64,000 bases of DNA from Anaerococcus lactolyticus ATCC 51172. Its GTDB lineage: Bacteria > Bacillota > Clostridia > Tissierellales > Peptoniphilaceae. The first letter of the stretch is position 1. The number at the start of each line of letters is the position of its first letter. The stretch is from NCBI RefSeq assembly GCF_000156575.1, contig NZ_GG666044.1, forward strand, positions 126,480 to 190,479, read 5' to 3'. The notes beneath the pieces were generated by a model. That model did no database searches. It was not told where the DNA came from and saw nothing but the letters and a program-made list of their open reading frames with translations. Shown piece by piece: positions 45,982-55,528 of this stretch. The position numbers and the translations under genes are program-made.

Positions 45982-46857
45982 CTAATAAAAAGCTTCAGCT
46001 ATTTGCAAATACAAATCAGTAAATATTGAATTTTTTCTGGCAACAAGTGATAAATCATGAACTAGATTGAAATCTTCTAGGTCCACAACCATGAGAGTGC
46101 CTTCTTCTAGTTCTTTTTTTACACAAGATTCAAAAATAAAACTTACACCACAATCCGACCTGAGCATTTCTACTATGGAACGCATATTATTTATTTCTAT
46201 GATATTTGCAAAATCTTTCGTATCAATATTGTCCATGCTTAGAAAATTTTTTAATATAGCTAAGGTACCAGATCCGTCTTCCCTAATAATAATTCTTTCA
46301 TCTAATAAGTCTGTTAGCTTTTTAACTTGTTTTTTAAACTTGTGGTCCTTGTGGCTGATGCAAACAATCCTATCGCTTTTGTATTTTTTAATAAAATAAT
46401 CTCTAGATTTTATAAATCCCTCTATAATGGCAAAGTCTATCCTTCCACTATCAATATCACGTAAAATCTCGTCCGTATTTTCATAATAAATATGGAAATC
46501 ACAAGAATGTTTTTCTTTAATCAAGGCTATAAGCTTATCCAATATTAGATATTCTCCGACCGATCTAGTAAAACCCAAAGAAATTTTTTCACTCTTAGTT
46601 TTTTCCTCAGCTAATATCATCCTCAACTTATCTTGATCATTTGACATAGAAAGCAAAGCAGATTTTAGAATCTTACCCTCATCTGTTAGACACAAATTCC
46701 TCTTACTTCTATAAAAAAGTTTACAATTATAATAGGATTCTAAATATTTAATATGAGTAGATATGGCTGGCTGTGTTATATTAAGGCTTTCAGCAGCCCT
46801 TGTAAAATTCATATATTTACATACTTCCAAAAAACTTTCTATCCTAAAATCTAACAT
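45982..46857 (-). CDS. LysR-family transcriptional regulator
   Basis: A 291-residue regulator: winged HTH in residues 1-60 (FLEVCKYMNFTRAAESLNITQPAISTHIKYLE), then a periplasmic-binding-like effector domain. GGAGGATACT precedes the ATG at 46857. It is transcribed divergently from the YeiH-type transporter at 46963, a common arrangement (CysB/YeiE-like with YeiH), so it likely controls that gene. The effector is unknown. Confidence 0.9.
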   Translation of the reverse strand: MLDFRIESFLEVCKYMNFTRAAESLNITQPAISTHIKYLESYYNCKLFYRSKRNLCLTDEGKILKSALLSMSNDQDKLRMILAEEKTKSEKISLGFTRSVGEYLILDKLIALIKEKHSCDFHIYYENTDEILRDIDSGRIDFAIIEGFIKSRDYFIKKYKSDRIVCISHKDHKFKKQVKKLTDLLDERIIIREDGSGTLAILKNFLSMDNIDTKDFANIIEINNMRSIVEMLRSDCGVSFIFESCVKKELEEGTLMVVDLEDFNLVHDLSLVARKNSIFTDLYLQIAEAFY

Positions 46858-46962
46858 AGTATCCTCCACATCTATCATAACAAATTTTTATCATATAGTA
46901 AATAATTATAATTTTACATTATAGTGATTTATTATATAATAAAAAAAGCGAAAGGAGCTTAT
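46858..46962. promoter_or_regulatory. Divergent promoter region of LysR and transporter
   Basis: A 105-bp AT-rich interval containing GTAAATAATTATAATTTTAC, an imperfect dyad that could be the LysR site, followed by TATTATATAAT before the transporter SD. Confidence 0.4.
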
Positions 46963-47997
46963 ATGATAAAATCTATAGAAAAAAATATAAAAGGGATTAT
47001 TCTCTGCCTTATAATTGCAATAATATCCCAGATAATCGGCAAAAAAATCCCACTGGTTGGCCCAGCAGTCTTTGGCATTCTAATTGGAATGGCCCTAGGT
47101 CAAATTATAAAAGACAAAAAACCTTATATGGGTGGCGTGAGATTTACATCAAAGAAAATCCTTCAATATGCTGTAATCCTCCTCGGGTTTGGTCTTGATC
47201 TTGGAATTGTTTTAAAAACTGGTAGGCAATCACTTCCAATCATCCTATCTACCATATCAACATCACTTATAATCGCTTACATAGCCTACAAGGCTGGACT
47301 TATAAAAGGGAATATCGCAACACTTGTTGGCGTTGGATCATCAATTTGTGGAGGCTCTGCAATCGCAGCTGCCGCTCCAGTTATAGATGCAGATGAAGAT
47401 GAGATAGCCCAAGCCATATCTGTTATATTCTTTTTTAATATCTTAGCAGCCATCCTATTTCCAAGCCTAGGTCGTATGATTGGATTTTCTACTACCGATG
47501 GTCATGCCTTTGGTATATTCGCAGGATCTGCTGTTAATGATACATCATCAGTTACAGCATGCGCATCAACATGGGATACAATATTTAATCTAGGTAGCCA
47601 GACACTTGACAAGGCTGTAACAGTAAAATTGACTAGAACCCTAGCAATAATTCCAATATGCTTAGGGCTAGCCTTCATTAGAATGAGAAATGCTGAACAA
47701 GAAGCTAATAAAAAAATATCTATAATACAAATCTTCCCATTCTTTATAATCTACTTCATCCTAGCAAGTTTGATTACAACCATAGCCCTAGCCAAAGGAG
47801 TAAATATTGAATTTTTCAAACCCTTTAAGGACTTATCCAAATTTTTTATTGTAATGGCAATGTCAGCTATTGGTTTAAATAGCGATATAGTAAAGCTATT
47901 AAAATCAGGAGCTAAGCCACTAGCCTTAGGAGGCGTGTGCTTTATATCAATCACAGCCATAACCCTAATACTAGAAAAAATTCTAGGCATCTTATAA
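46963..47997 (+). CDS. YeiH-family putative sulfate exporter (UPF0324)
   Basis: A 344-residue membrane protein with about ten helices. Signature pieces: GPAVFGILIGMALG, KKILQYAVILLGFGLDL, GVGSSICGGSAIAAAAPVI, and FGIFAGSAVNDTSSVTA. AAAGGAG precedes the ATG at 46963. The transported substrate of this family is not settled. Probably controlled by the divergent LysR protein. Confidence 0.9.
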   Translation: MIKSIEKNIKGIILCLIIAIISQIIGKKIPLVGPAVFGILIGMALGQIIKDKKPYMGGVRFTSKKILQYAVILLGFGLDLGIVLKTGRQSLPIILSTISTSLIIAYIAYKAGLIKGNIATLVGVGSSICGGSAIAAAAPVIDADEDEIAQAISVIFFFNILAAILFPSLGRMIGFSTTDGHAFGIFAGSAVNDTSSVTACASTWDTIFNLGSQTLDKAVTVKLTRTLAIIPICLGLAFIRMRNAEQEANKKISIIQIFPFFIIYFILASLITTIALAKGVNIEFFKPFKDLSKFFIVMAMSAIGLNSDIVKLLKSGAKPLALGGVCFISITAITLILEKILGIL

Positions 47998-48003
47998 TCT
48001 TAT

Positions 48004-48058
48004 AGAAACTGACTCCAAAAATTAGCAATAAAACTAACTATTAGGGTCAGTTTTTTAT
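48004..48058 (+). terminator. Terminator after the YeiH-type transporter
   Basis: AACTGACTCC ... GGGTCAGTTTTTT stem with a T-run. Confidence 0.75.
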
Positions 48059-48219
48059 TAAAAAAGAAGGCCCGTAAGTAGAAAACTTTAAATTATAACT
48101 CATAAAAAAATAAACCCAAACTTTTCCTCAACATTTTTGCGAAATGCTTATTTTTTTCGTTAAGACATACTCAAACCGACAATTTATTGTCGCTTTTAAC
48201 TATATAATCTATCAAATAA

Positions 48220-48258
48220 AAAAGACCATAACACTTAAGTTATGATCTTATTTTTTTC
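48220..48258. terminator. Orphan bidirectional terminator
   Basis: AAAAAGACCATAAC / GTTATGATCTTATTTTTTT. No gene ends on either side; the preceding CGCTTTTAACTATATAATCTATCAAATAAAAAAG is also found at 61033-61070 after an XRE pseudogene, so a decayed element once ended here. Confidence 0.6.
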
Positions 48259-48367
48259 CAAATGTAAAGTACTTGGAACTATTATTTAATTTATTCTTTT
48301 TAACAAATGTTCCCATTTTAATCCCAGTTACAGTTTTTCATCTTATGTAACCGTTGATTTTACAAGA

Positions 48368-48490
48368 TTTTACCAATGTCCTCTCAGAAACTTTCAGTTT
48401 CTTCGCTTAGTTTTTTGCTAGCCCGTCTGGCTATGGGAAGACCCACCACGGAGTGGTCTCGAAAATGACCGATGCTGTTTGACGCCTTAC
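48368..48490. repeat. REP-like repeat copy B
   Basis: ACCAATGTCCTCTCAGAAAC ... CTAGCCCGTCTGGCTATGGG, then AGACCCACCAC-GGA-GTGGTCTCG, a strong inner hairpin, then AAAATGACCGATGC. Non-coding. Confidence 0.75.
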
Positions 48491-48517
48491 TTTTATCTTT
48501 ATCTTTGACTGTTATAT

Positions 48518-48603
48518 CCTCTCGAGACCTTTGGTCTCTCGCTTAGTTTTTCGGACTCAGCTTTGCTTCGTCTCGGAAATGACCGATGCATATGCATCGG
48601 TCA
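48518..48603. repeat. REP-like repeat copy C ending in a 24-bp perfect palindrome
   Basis: TCTCGAGACCTTTGGTCTCTCGCTTAG resembles the other copies; it ends in TGACCGATGCAT/ATGCATCGGTCA (48580-48603), a perfect palindrome where other copies have only one arm. Confidence 0.75.
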
Positions 48604-48755
48604 CCCATAGATGGTGGGACTATTCTTCTTTTCCAAATGTACAATATATCTCAAACCATTCAAAATACAAGATTCTATTTTTTCTAACGCCACTAAATCC
48701 ACCTAATTATAGGACGTTTTCAGATTTTTAGTCCCGTCCCAGTACCAGTACCGGA
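48601..48755. repeat. 133-bp direct repeat, left copy
   Basis: 48623-48755 matches 55063-55195 at all but about 16 positions; both end CCCAGTACCGGA. On the minus strand a frame of 33 codons (GTG 48702, stop 48601; includes ILNGLRYIVHLEKKN) stays open. It marks the left edge of the SIR2/FRG island. The other bases of 47998-48979 are the repeats listed and AT-rich spacer. Confidence 0.8.
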
Positions 48756-48979
48756 TTTAAATGTGATTTCAGAAATATTGATCTTAAGAAGAATCATAAT
48801 ATAACTTCTATATTTAAAAATCAGATTTACATAGTCCTCTTGATGAATTTAACCGATCCTTTGTAATTTAACGATAGAAGGCATGGTGTTTAACAAAAGT
48901 AATTTATTCAAATGGATATAAAAATAGAGCTTGTATGATTCATTTTTTACAAGCTCTATTTACAAAAATTTAAATTATA

Positions 48980-49165
48980 TTAGAATGACTCTATAAGTTC
49001 TAATTTATTTAAAGGAGTCATGACTACATCTATGGTATCTCCATCTTTATCAAAAAACTCAACTTCACAATTTTTATTATCATAAATTAAAACAATTGTT
49101 CCCTTTGTTCCCTTACTTATTTCTTTGTAATCTTCTTTCAATCTTACAACATCTAATTCTTTCAT
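48980..49165 (-). CDS. DUF4926 domain protein
   Basis: A 61-residue protein of the DUF4926 pattern: ELDVVRLKEDYKEISKGTKGTIVLIYD then CEVEFFDKDGDT and a closing LNKLELI. Related small proteins occur as candidate immunity proteins beside polymorphic toxins. It is coupled to the gene before it by TAATG. No toxin is beside it here. Confidence 0.75.
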   Translation of the reverse strand: MKELDVVRLKEDYKEISKGTKGTIVLIYDNKNCEVEFFDKDGDTIDVVMTPLNKLELIESF

Positions 49166-49497
49166 TATAAATTTTTAACTCTCTCAGTTTCTTTATCATC
49201 AATTTCAAAAGACCCATCATTTATTTCATATAGTCTTTTTTTAAGTTTCTCTAATAATGCAAGCATTTTATACTTGTCTTTTTTCTCTTGTTCTTCATCG
49301 AAAAAGCAAGCCTGATCATTATAATCAAAGTGGTAGTAAGATGTAAACAATTCTTGAATTGTTTCATTTATATCCCATAATTCTTTATCATTGTCTACTT
49401 TTTCAATTCCTGTTAATAATCTTCCTTTCTCTTCATCAAAATATTCAGTACATATTGGACCTTCTCCAAAATCTAGCATAAGTTTTAATATTTTCAT
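49165..49497 (-). CDS. Acidic 110-residue protein, immunity-like
   Basis: Start at ATG 49497 with AGGAGG upstream. Contains KLMLDFGEGPICTEYFDEE and an acidic helical C-terminus. I do not recognise the family. It is translationally coupled to the DUF4926 gene; the pair resembles orphan immunity or regulatory genes often seen in defence or toxin islands. Confidence 0.6.
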   Translation of the reverse strand: MKILKLMLDFGEGPICTEYFDEEKGRLLTGIEKVDNDKELWDINETIQELFTSYYHFDYNDQACFFDEEQEKKDKYKMLALLEKLKKRLYEINDGSFEIDDKETERVKNL

Positions 49498-49723
49498 ATA
49501 ACCTCCTATCTTGGATAAACAGTTAATATGAAACCATTTGTTCAATTGCACGAAGAACATAATATTTTATACCAAATTTACAATTTTTTTATAATTTTTT
49601 CTATTTTTAATGACTGATTTCATAAGTATAGATATTCATTCCTTCTATATACCAAAAGTCTTTTTGAAATTTTTTGAATATTATATATATTTATCATTAT
49701 AATTAAACGATATATAATATACA

Positions 49724-52700
49724 TTAATTAACATTCATAAACTCAAGATTTTTTTCGAACTTATCTGTATTCACCCCAAACTTTGTAACTTTTTTAAATA
49801 TATCCTTCAGGTATACCTTAGTAGTATTTATTATTAAATCTTGAGTATTATTTATCATTTGATCAGTAACAAGAATCATTATTTTATTTATTATATCTGC
49901 ATTGTCTTTTGTTATTTCAATATAATAAGTAAAAAACCATAACGTGGATTGCTCTACGAAAAATTCTTTATAAAACTTTGATAATATATTATCAAAATCG
50001 ATAGTGATCTCAGTGAATTTAACCAAAAATCTGATAATTAAATTTTTTTCCTGGTTAGATGCTGATATTGGATAACCTTCTGAACGTCTATCTAAAAAAG
50101 CCTTTATCCATTTATAAAATATTTCTTCTTTTCCAAATTTGTCTAGATTATCAATATATAGTGATAACTCAGAATAAAATAGATATAAAATCTCTTCCGT
50201 CATACTATCTCTAAATATATTTGGAATGTAATCTTCCATAGGATTTTCTGAAAAATTAAAAATCAAAGACATATAGCCCTTAAATATCTTCTTTCTTATA
50301 TTTTCATCAAAAATATTTATATTTTTTATAGCTTCATGATATATAGATTCAAAAACTAATGCAAATTCTGTATATAAAAATGACTGATATACAAAACCAC
50401 TCCATGCCATTTTTAGTATTTCATCATCATTGGATCTGTACTTATCTAAAATAAACTTTTCACACCAATCACTATCAATACTATAAAAGAAAGATGCATT
50501 CCCAAGTATAACAACTGAAGAATCATTATATCCTTCTTCATTTAACATTTGTTCTAAAAAATCTTTAAATCTATCCTCTAAATATTTTTCTCCACTATTC
50601 TTTACCGAAATATCTATTAATTTTATTAATGATAAAGCCAAATTGCCTTTGGATGAATTCAATGCTCTCGTCATATAATCAAGTGATTTTTCTTCTGTAT
50701 TACTAGAATACTTCCATAATAAATTAATCTTTTCATAAAAAAAATCTACAAGGTTATCACTAATACTCTTTCTTGTATCCAGAATTGAAAAAATCGCTTG
50801 AGATATCTCTAGATTATAGATATCAAATATCGGATTAAAAAATACCCTATTAAAAGTATATATTAACTTTTGTTCAGATAAATTAGATTTTTCTAAAGAC
50901 ATTATGATGCCTCTCCACAAATCGGTATCTATTTCATTTTCCTTGATTAATAATTCTATAAGTTTCTCTCTGAAATTTTCATTTTCAGAACAAATTTTCT
51001 CTAATTTTCTAATCAGCGTTATTCTCTCCGCTCGTTCAAACCCATCTCCTTCATAGGATAATAATTCATCAATGATTTTTTCTAAGTTGTTAACGATTTC
51101 TGTTTCAGTATATGGTAATTGTGCATCTCCCCACCTTAACGTGAGAGGACCAATTGATTTTTCAGGATTTTCTAGCGGTTTAAAATAATCATATCTCTCT
51201 TTAATAGAATTTATCTTATTAATAATATCCTGATTGTTTTCATCAAACCTTTGTAACCATATTAATAAATTATATTTTTGATAAAAGTACGTTTTATTTG
51301 TATAATTTTCATCAAGTTTTTCTTCATTCATTATTTCATCTAAAAATATCTCTTTGTCATTACTATTCAATGAAGGGAAAATATCTGCATATAACCAAAA
51401 TAGCTCTTCCTTCAAACTTATATCAAGGATTTTAATATTATTAGATTTTAATAAATTTAATTTTTCTTTACCTGTAATGTTAGACATGTGTCTTAATATT
51501 AACAAGGAAGATCTAAGTAATATAGGAATATCTGATGAAATATATGTTTTATACCAATATTCTTTATTATTATCATCCATACCTAATAAAAGTTCTTTGA
51601 AAATAATAAGAAATTGTTCAAGATTGCTTATATACTCTTCAGTTCTCGGATAGAACGAAGCAAATTCAAATTCTTCTACATAAAATCCTATAATTTTATA
51701 TCTTTTCAAGTTATAGAGTTGATTTGATATATTATTTAGTATATTAATATAATATTTATTCTTAAACAATTTGTACTTATTCCACAACTCTTCCATAATG
51801 TAGTTTTCGAACTTAAAATCTATACCTATTATATCCGTAGAGATGATTGTATTTTTATTTAATACGAACGATAAACTTTTAGAATAAATTTCGTTTGCAA
51901 CAAAATCTAACTTAGGTCTATTTGTATAACAAACATCTAACAATCGACCTACCAACATAAAATCTAAATTATTAAAATCAATTAAATTAATTAATTTTTC
52001 GATTTTTTCAATTTTAGTATTTTTATTACAAATTATTGTCGCAATTTCTATCTGTAATTTCTTGCTCAATATAAAATCTTTATCACAACAAAATTTTAAA
52101 AATAGATCAGTTTCATTTATAATTATTTCTCTAGATAACCATTCTATTCTTTGAATACCAAAATCATCTATTTTATTACTAGAAAAGATCTCATCAAAAT
52201 ATTCCTTGTTAAAAAGGTATTCTGCCCAGTCCCTACTTTTTATTTTCGAAAAGAACTTATCGGAATAGTGTATATTGTTTAATATTTCTTTGATTTCAAA
52301 GTCAAATTCATCATTTATTTTATTGGGAACTTCTTCTGAGATATCCTTAATTCTTAAACTCCAGCTATTATAATCCCTGGTTACTAAATTAGCTATTCTA
52401 AGTAGGGAATCATATATTTGCTTATAATTATTTTTTTCATGAATTATAGGAGTTAATCCTAGTGGTATATAGTTACTAGCTTGGTCTTTACTTGTAAAAA
52501 TATATCTTTTTTTACCAGATAAATCTGGTAAAGACCTTGTGAAATACTTCATTACAATGTCATTATAACTATAGCCAATAAAAAGCACAGTATATTCTGA
52601 CTCAAATAAAGTTCTTAAAAATGTTGTTACATTCCCATGATACATATAAGATTTTCCAAAATCAGAATCTGTAAGCACAATATCTTGAGGATTCGCAACC

Positions 52701-53149
52701 TCACCATGTAAATGGACAATTCCATTAAATTTATCACCATATGGAAGTGCTGGATATGAATATATTCTTGCTTTTCTACCCTTTTTTTCTAATGCACTTT
52801 CAAGCATGCTATCATAATTCGTGGTAACAATACGAATATCTTTTTTAAAAAAATCAATCAAGGCTTCATGATTTGTATTTGGTTGAGTCTGAGTTGCGCT
52901 GAGTATATCGCAAACTTTACTGTGTACATCATGACCTAAATTTTCAACTCTACCTAAGTATTGCTCATCGGATTCATCATTTCTTTTTTCTTTATTGGTC
53001 AATTCAGCTATTTTTTCCGAAAGTTGGTAAAAACTAGGTAGATTGGTTGGTTCACTCATCGATATGCCTGCCCCACAAAAAATCACAAGTTTGTCATTCT
53101 TTATTGCCTCTATCAATAACTCAGGGTACTCAATATCTTTTATTATCAT
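49724..53149 (-). CDS. SIR2-domain protein, defence-associated sirtuin-like
   Basis: A 1141-residue cytosolic protein. The SIR2-like NADase domain covers about 1-260: GAGIS (26-30), T-T-N-Y-D (109-113), the catalytic His in HLHGE (148) and FIGYSYND. The rest (about 280-1140) is a long helical repeat-like region without other motifs. The layout (N-terminal SIR2, large helical C-terminus) resembles DSR-type antiphage proteins, which deplete NAD+ on phage sensing; that role is inference. Codon use is very AT-rich. AAAGGAT precedes the ATG. It has no ATPase partner. Confidence 0.8.
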   Translation of the reverse strand: MIIKDIEYPELLIEAIKNDKLVIFCGAGISMSEPTNLPSFYQLSEKIAELTNKEKRNDESDEQYLGRVENLGHDVHSKVCDILSATQTQPNTNHEALIDFFKKDIRIVTTNYDSMLESALEKKGRKARIYSYPALPYGDKFNGIVHLHGEVANPQDIVLTDSDFGKSYMYHGNVTTFLRTLFESEYTVLFIGYSYNDIVMKYFTRSLPDLSGKKRYIFTSKDQASNYIPLGLTPIIHEKNNYKQIYDSLLRIANLVTRDYNSWSLRIKDISEEVPNKINDEFDFEIKEILNNIHYSDKFFSKIKSRDWAEYLFNKEYFDEIFSSNKIDDFGIQRIEWLSREIIINETDLFLKFCCDKDFILSKKLQIEIATIICNKNTKIEKIEKLINLIDFNNLDFMLVGRLLDVCYTNRPKLDFVANEIYSKSLSFVLNKNTIISTDIIGIDFKFENYIMEELWNKYKLFKNKYYINILNNISNQLYNLKRYKIIGFYVEEFEFASFYPRTEEYISNLEQFLIIFKELLLGMDDNNKEYWYKTYISSDIPILLRSSLLILRHMSNITGKEKLNLLKSNNIKILDISLKEELFWLYADIFPSLNSNDKEIFLDEIMNEEKLDENYTNKTYFYQKYNLLIWLQRFDENNQDIINKINSIKERYDYFKPLENPEKSIGPLTLRWGDAQLPYTETEIVNNLEKIIDELLSYEGDGFERAERITLIRKLEKICSENENFREKLIELLIKENEIDTDLWRGIIMSLEKSNLSEQKLIYTFNRVFFNPIFDIYNLEISQAIFSILDTRKSISDNLVDFFYEKINLLWKYSSNTEEKSLDYMTRALNSSKGNLALSLIKLIDISVKNSGEKYLEDRFKDFLEQMLNEEGYNDSSVVILGNASFFYSIDSDWCEKFILDKYRSNDDEILKMAWSGFVYQSFLYTEFALVFESIYHEAIKNINIFDENIRKKIFKGYMSLIFNFSENPMEDYIPNIFRDSMTEEILYLFYSELSLYIDNLDKFGKEEIFYKWIKAFLDRRSEGYPISASNQEKNLIIRFLVKFTEITIDFDNILSKFYKEFFVEQSTLWFFTYYIEITKDNADIINKIMILVTDQMINNTQDLIINTTKVYLKDIFKKVTKFGVNTDKFEKNLEFMNVN

Positions 53150-53725
53150 TATTATCCTTTCATAGTAAGTATATAGACTATTACTCTTTTATTAATTTCT
53201 ATTGAATCAATTCTAGATATCATTTAAAAATTATATCACTTACTCTAATCATAATATATTTTTTACTAAAATCCATAGTTATAATAACAATTTACGGTTA
53301 TCATAATCAGCTGTCCTTATTATTTGTTCATTCATGTATTAATATTTTCTTTTTCTAACAATTCTACATTAACGTTTGGAAACTATAAAATTTCATTAGG
53401 ATAACACTAATATTGTTTATTCTTATTTTGATCTAGAATTCTAAATAAATTAATATACGTTACTCAAACCAGACGTAATATTTAATATTATTTTATTATT
53501 CAAATATTTGTTTTTATATTATTCCTGCTTTTAATGTTTTTTTTATAATGAATTCCTGATTTTTTTATTCATCAGTTTGACTATAAGTATCACCATATGC
53601 ATTTAATATTAATTCTTGACCATTATTTTTACTTAACTGAATCATTCACCAGTTTGTGTTATTAAAGCCTACAAATAAAATATATATTATCTAACAATCT
53701 TATAAGGTATTATATCGCTCATTAA
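53150..53725. other. AT-rich intergenic region
   Basis: About 575 bases between the divergently transcribed SIR2 and FRG genes, with no long frames and no strong hairpins. It must hold the SIR2 promoter; I see no clear -35/-10 pair. Confidence 0.6.
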
Positions 53726-53743
53726 ATGTTATAATTATAACAT
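53726..53743 (+). promoter_or_regulatory. 18-bp palindrome over the FRG gene -10 and start codon
   Basis: ATGTTATAATTATAACAT is a perfect palindrome. It contains TATAAT (53730-53735), and its last two bases are the first two of the ATG at 53742. Transcription would begin at or close to the ATG. Confidence 0.65.
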
Positions 53744-54947
53744 GAAAAAATTTGAAATAACAAACCTAATTAGTTTCATGGAAGTTCTTCAAGAAATAAC
53801 ATCAAATGGAAGTAAATTTTTCTTTAGGGGAGAAGGCGCCAGGTACAAAAAGCCTTTACTAGCTAGCGGTTATAGAAAAAATCAATTTAGAAGTATCCTA
53901 CAAGATGCGAGGCAGGATTACTTTAGAGAAGTTGGATACATGTTAGACAGTGATAGTAGAGAAAGTTTTATAGCATACAGTCAACATCATGGATTACCTA
54001 CTGAACTATTAGATATAACTGAAAATCCAATAGTAGCACTATATTTCGCCTGTTCAAATGATATAGATTCTGATGGAATAATATATGCAATTAGTAATGA
54101 CCTAAATATAGCCGATCCACTAACTTCTAAAGTATATAATAATGAAGATGATATAGTCTCTATTAATCGTGACATGAAAGAGATAGGAAACCACTTTCAA
54201 GAAACTGGAGGAAAATTCTTAAAAATTCCAAATTCAACTTTTTTTGAAGATATTATGGTTGACTTTTTAGCTCAAGCATCACTCGATAAGGCTTATGTAA
54301 ATAGTAATAATATTTATTCTAAATTAAAATTATGTAAATATATCTTAGAAGCTCATGATAAAGGCTTTAAAAACACAGTTATACACGAGGATTATAATAT
54401 AATTAAAAACGAAGAAAAAATAATAGAATTGATGAATCTTTTAGACAGATATTGTAATACAAGTGAAAAAGATGAACTTGAGAAGTTTTATCTAGAATTT
54501 TGTAATCTAAAATTTGTCAGGGAAATCATTATTGATACCGATATTAATAAAGATAACCCTTATCTTGATAGGATAAATAAATTAAATTATAAACCTTTAA
54601 TTCTACTATTTATATTATCTTATGAAATAAGTGATTATAAATTTCCCGTATTCCCAAAAATAATTTACAAGCCTTCTATAAAATTTGATAGATGGAAAAA
54701 TCAAGATGGTTTGTTTATATACCAATTAAATACTGAAAAAACCTTACCTCCGTCTAAACAAAGCTTAACTTTAAATATTAATGAGATTAAGCAGGTGGTA
54801 CAGAAGATTGATTATCAATATGAGATTGTAATAAGTAATAAAAAACAAATACTTCATGAACTAGATAATATAGGTGTAAATAGAAAATTTATATACCCAG
54901 ATTCTGATAATATTGCTCAATACATTAAAGAAAAATATAAAATATAA
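53742..54947 (+). CDS. FRG-domain protein
   Basis: A 401-residue protein. The FRG domain is at the N-terminus: FFRGE (27-31), LLASGYRKN, then HHGLPTELLDITENP (82-96) with VALYFAC and GIIYAI. The C-terminal part is mixed helix with no motifs. FRG proteins are found in phage-defence loci, often with toxins, but their chemistry is not established. The ATG has no SD, in line with a leaderless start. It is divergent from the SIR2 gene and within the same repeats. Confidence 0.8.
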   Translation: MKKFEITNLISFMEVLQEITSNGSKFFFRGEGARYKKPLLASGYRKNQFRSILQDARQDYFREVGYMLDSDSRESFIAYSQHHGLPTELLDITENPIVALYFACSNDIDSDGIIYAISNDLNIADPLTSKVYNNEDDIVSINRDMKEIGNHFQETGGKFLKIPNSTFFEDIMVDFLAQASLDKAYVNSNNIYSKLKLCKYILEAHDKGFKNTVIHEDYNIIKNEEKIIELMNLLDRYCNTSEKDELEKFYLEFCNLKFVREIIIDTDINKDNPYLDRINKLNYKPLILLFILSYEISDYKFPVFPKIIYKPSIKFDRWKNQDGLFIYQLNTEKTLPPSKQSLTLNINEIKQVVQKIDYQYEIVISNKKQILHELDNIGVNRKFIYPDSDNIAQYIKEKYKI

Positions 54948-54968
54948 AATGAATATATTATATAATTA

Positions 54969-55010
54969 AATTAAGACCACTTCTATTAAAATATAAGTGG
55001 TCTTAATTTA
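54969..55010 (+). terminator. Terminator after the FRG gene
   Basis: AAATTAAGACCACTT / AAGTGGTCTTAATTT inverted repeat. Confidence 0.8.
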
Positions 55011-55037
55011 TTATGTTTTATTAATAATGTTTCTATT

Positions 55038-55195
55038 TTATAAATTAGTAATTTTACTCCCATTCTTCTTTTCCAAACATCCGATATATCCCAAATCATT
55101 CAAAATACTATATTCTAATTTTTCTAATATCTCTGAATCCACCTAATTATAGGACGTTTTCAAATTTTTAGTCCCGTCCCAGTCCCAGTACCGGA
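55038..55195. repeat. 133-bp direct repeat, right copy
   Basis: 55063-55195 repeats 48623-48755. The minus-strand frame here is 34 codons (GTG 55142, stop 55038; ILNDLGYIGCLEKKN), keeping reading frame despite substitutions. Confidence 0.8.
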
Positions 55196-55312
55196 TATTA
55201 TAATGTATTATATAAGTCGACTATTTTAGTGTGTTTAGATTAAATCACTTATAAACATGGTATAATATTATAGAAATACTGCACAAAGTAGAAGATTAAT
55301 TTGAGGTGAGTT

Positions 55313-55528
55313 ATGGGATTTTCCTATGATAAATTATGGAAAAAATTAATAGATGAAAAGATGAATAAATTAGACTTACAAAAAGCCATAAATACAACTC
55401 CTCATACCATAGCTAAAATGGGAAGAGATGAAAATGTTAGTATGGAAATACTGGGTAGAATTTGTAGGTATTTTAAATGTGATATATCGGATATATTGGA
55501 GTATAGAATTGAAAATACTAATGATTGA
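55313..55528 (+). CDS. Cro/CI-type HTH regulator
   Basis: A 71-residue single-domain XRE-family protein: KLDLQKAINTTPHTIAKMGRDENVSMEILGRICRYFKC is the HTH. GAGGTGAG precedes the ATG, and TATAAT lies near 55260. Such short regulators are common on conjugative and mobilizable elements. Its 3' end overlaps the response regulator by about 20 bases. Confidence 0.88.
   Translation: MGFSYDKLWKKLIDEKMNKLDLQKAINTTPHTIAKMGRDENVSMEILGRICRYFKCDISDILEYRIENTND

Noticed and set aside
42465..48500. tRNA or att site at the repeat copies
   Set aside because: No cloverleaf and no CCA end; no integrase nearby, so no attachment site is claimed.
48531..48731. 66-codon plus-strand frame
   Set aside because: It crosses two different repeats and the palindrome; no SD.
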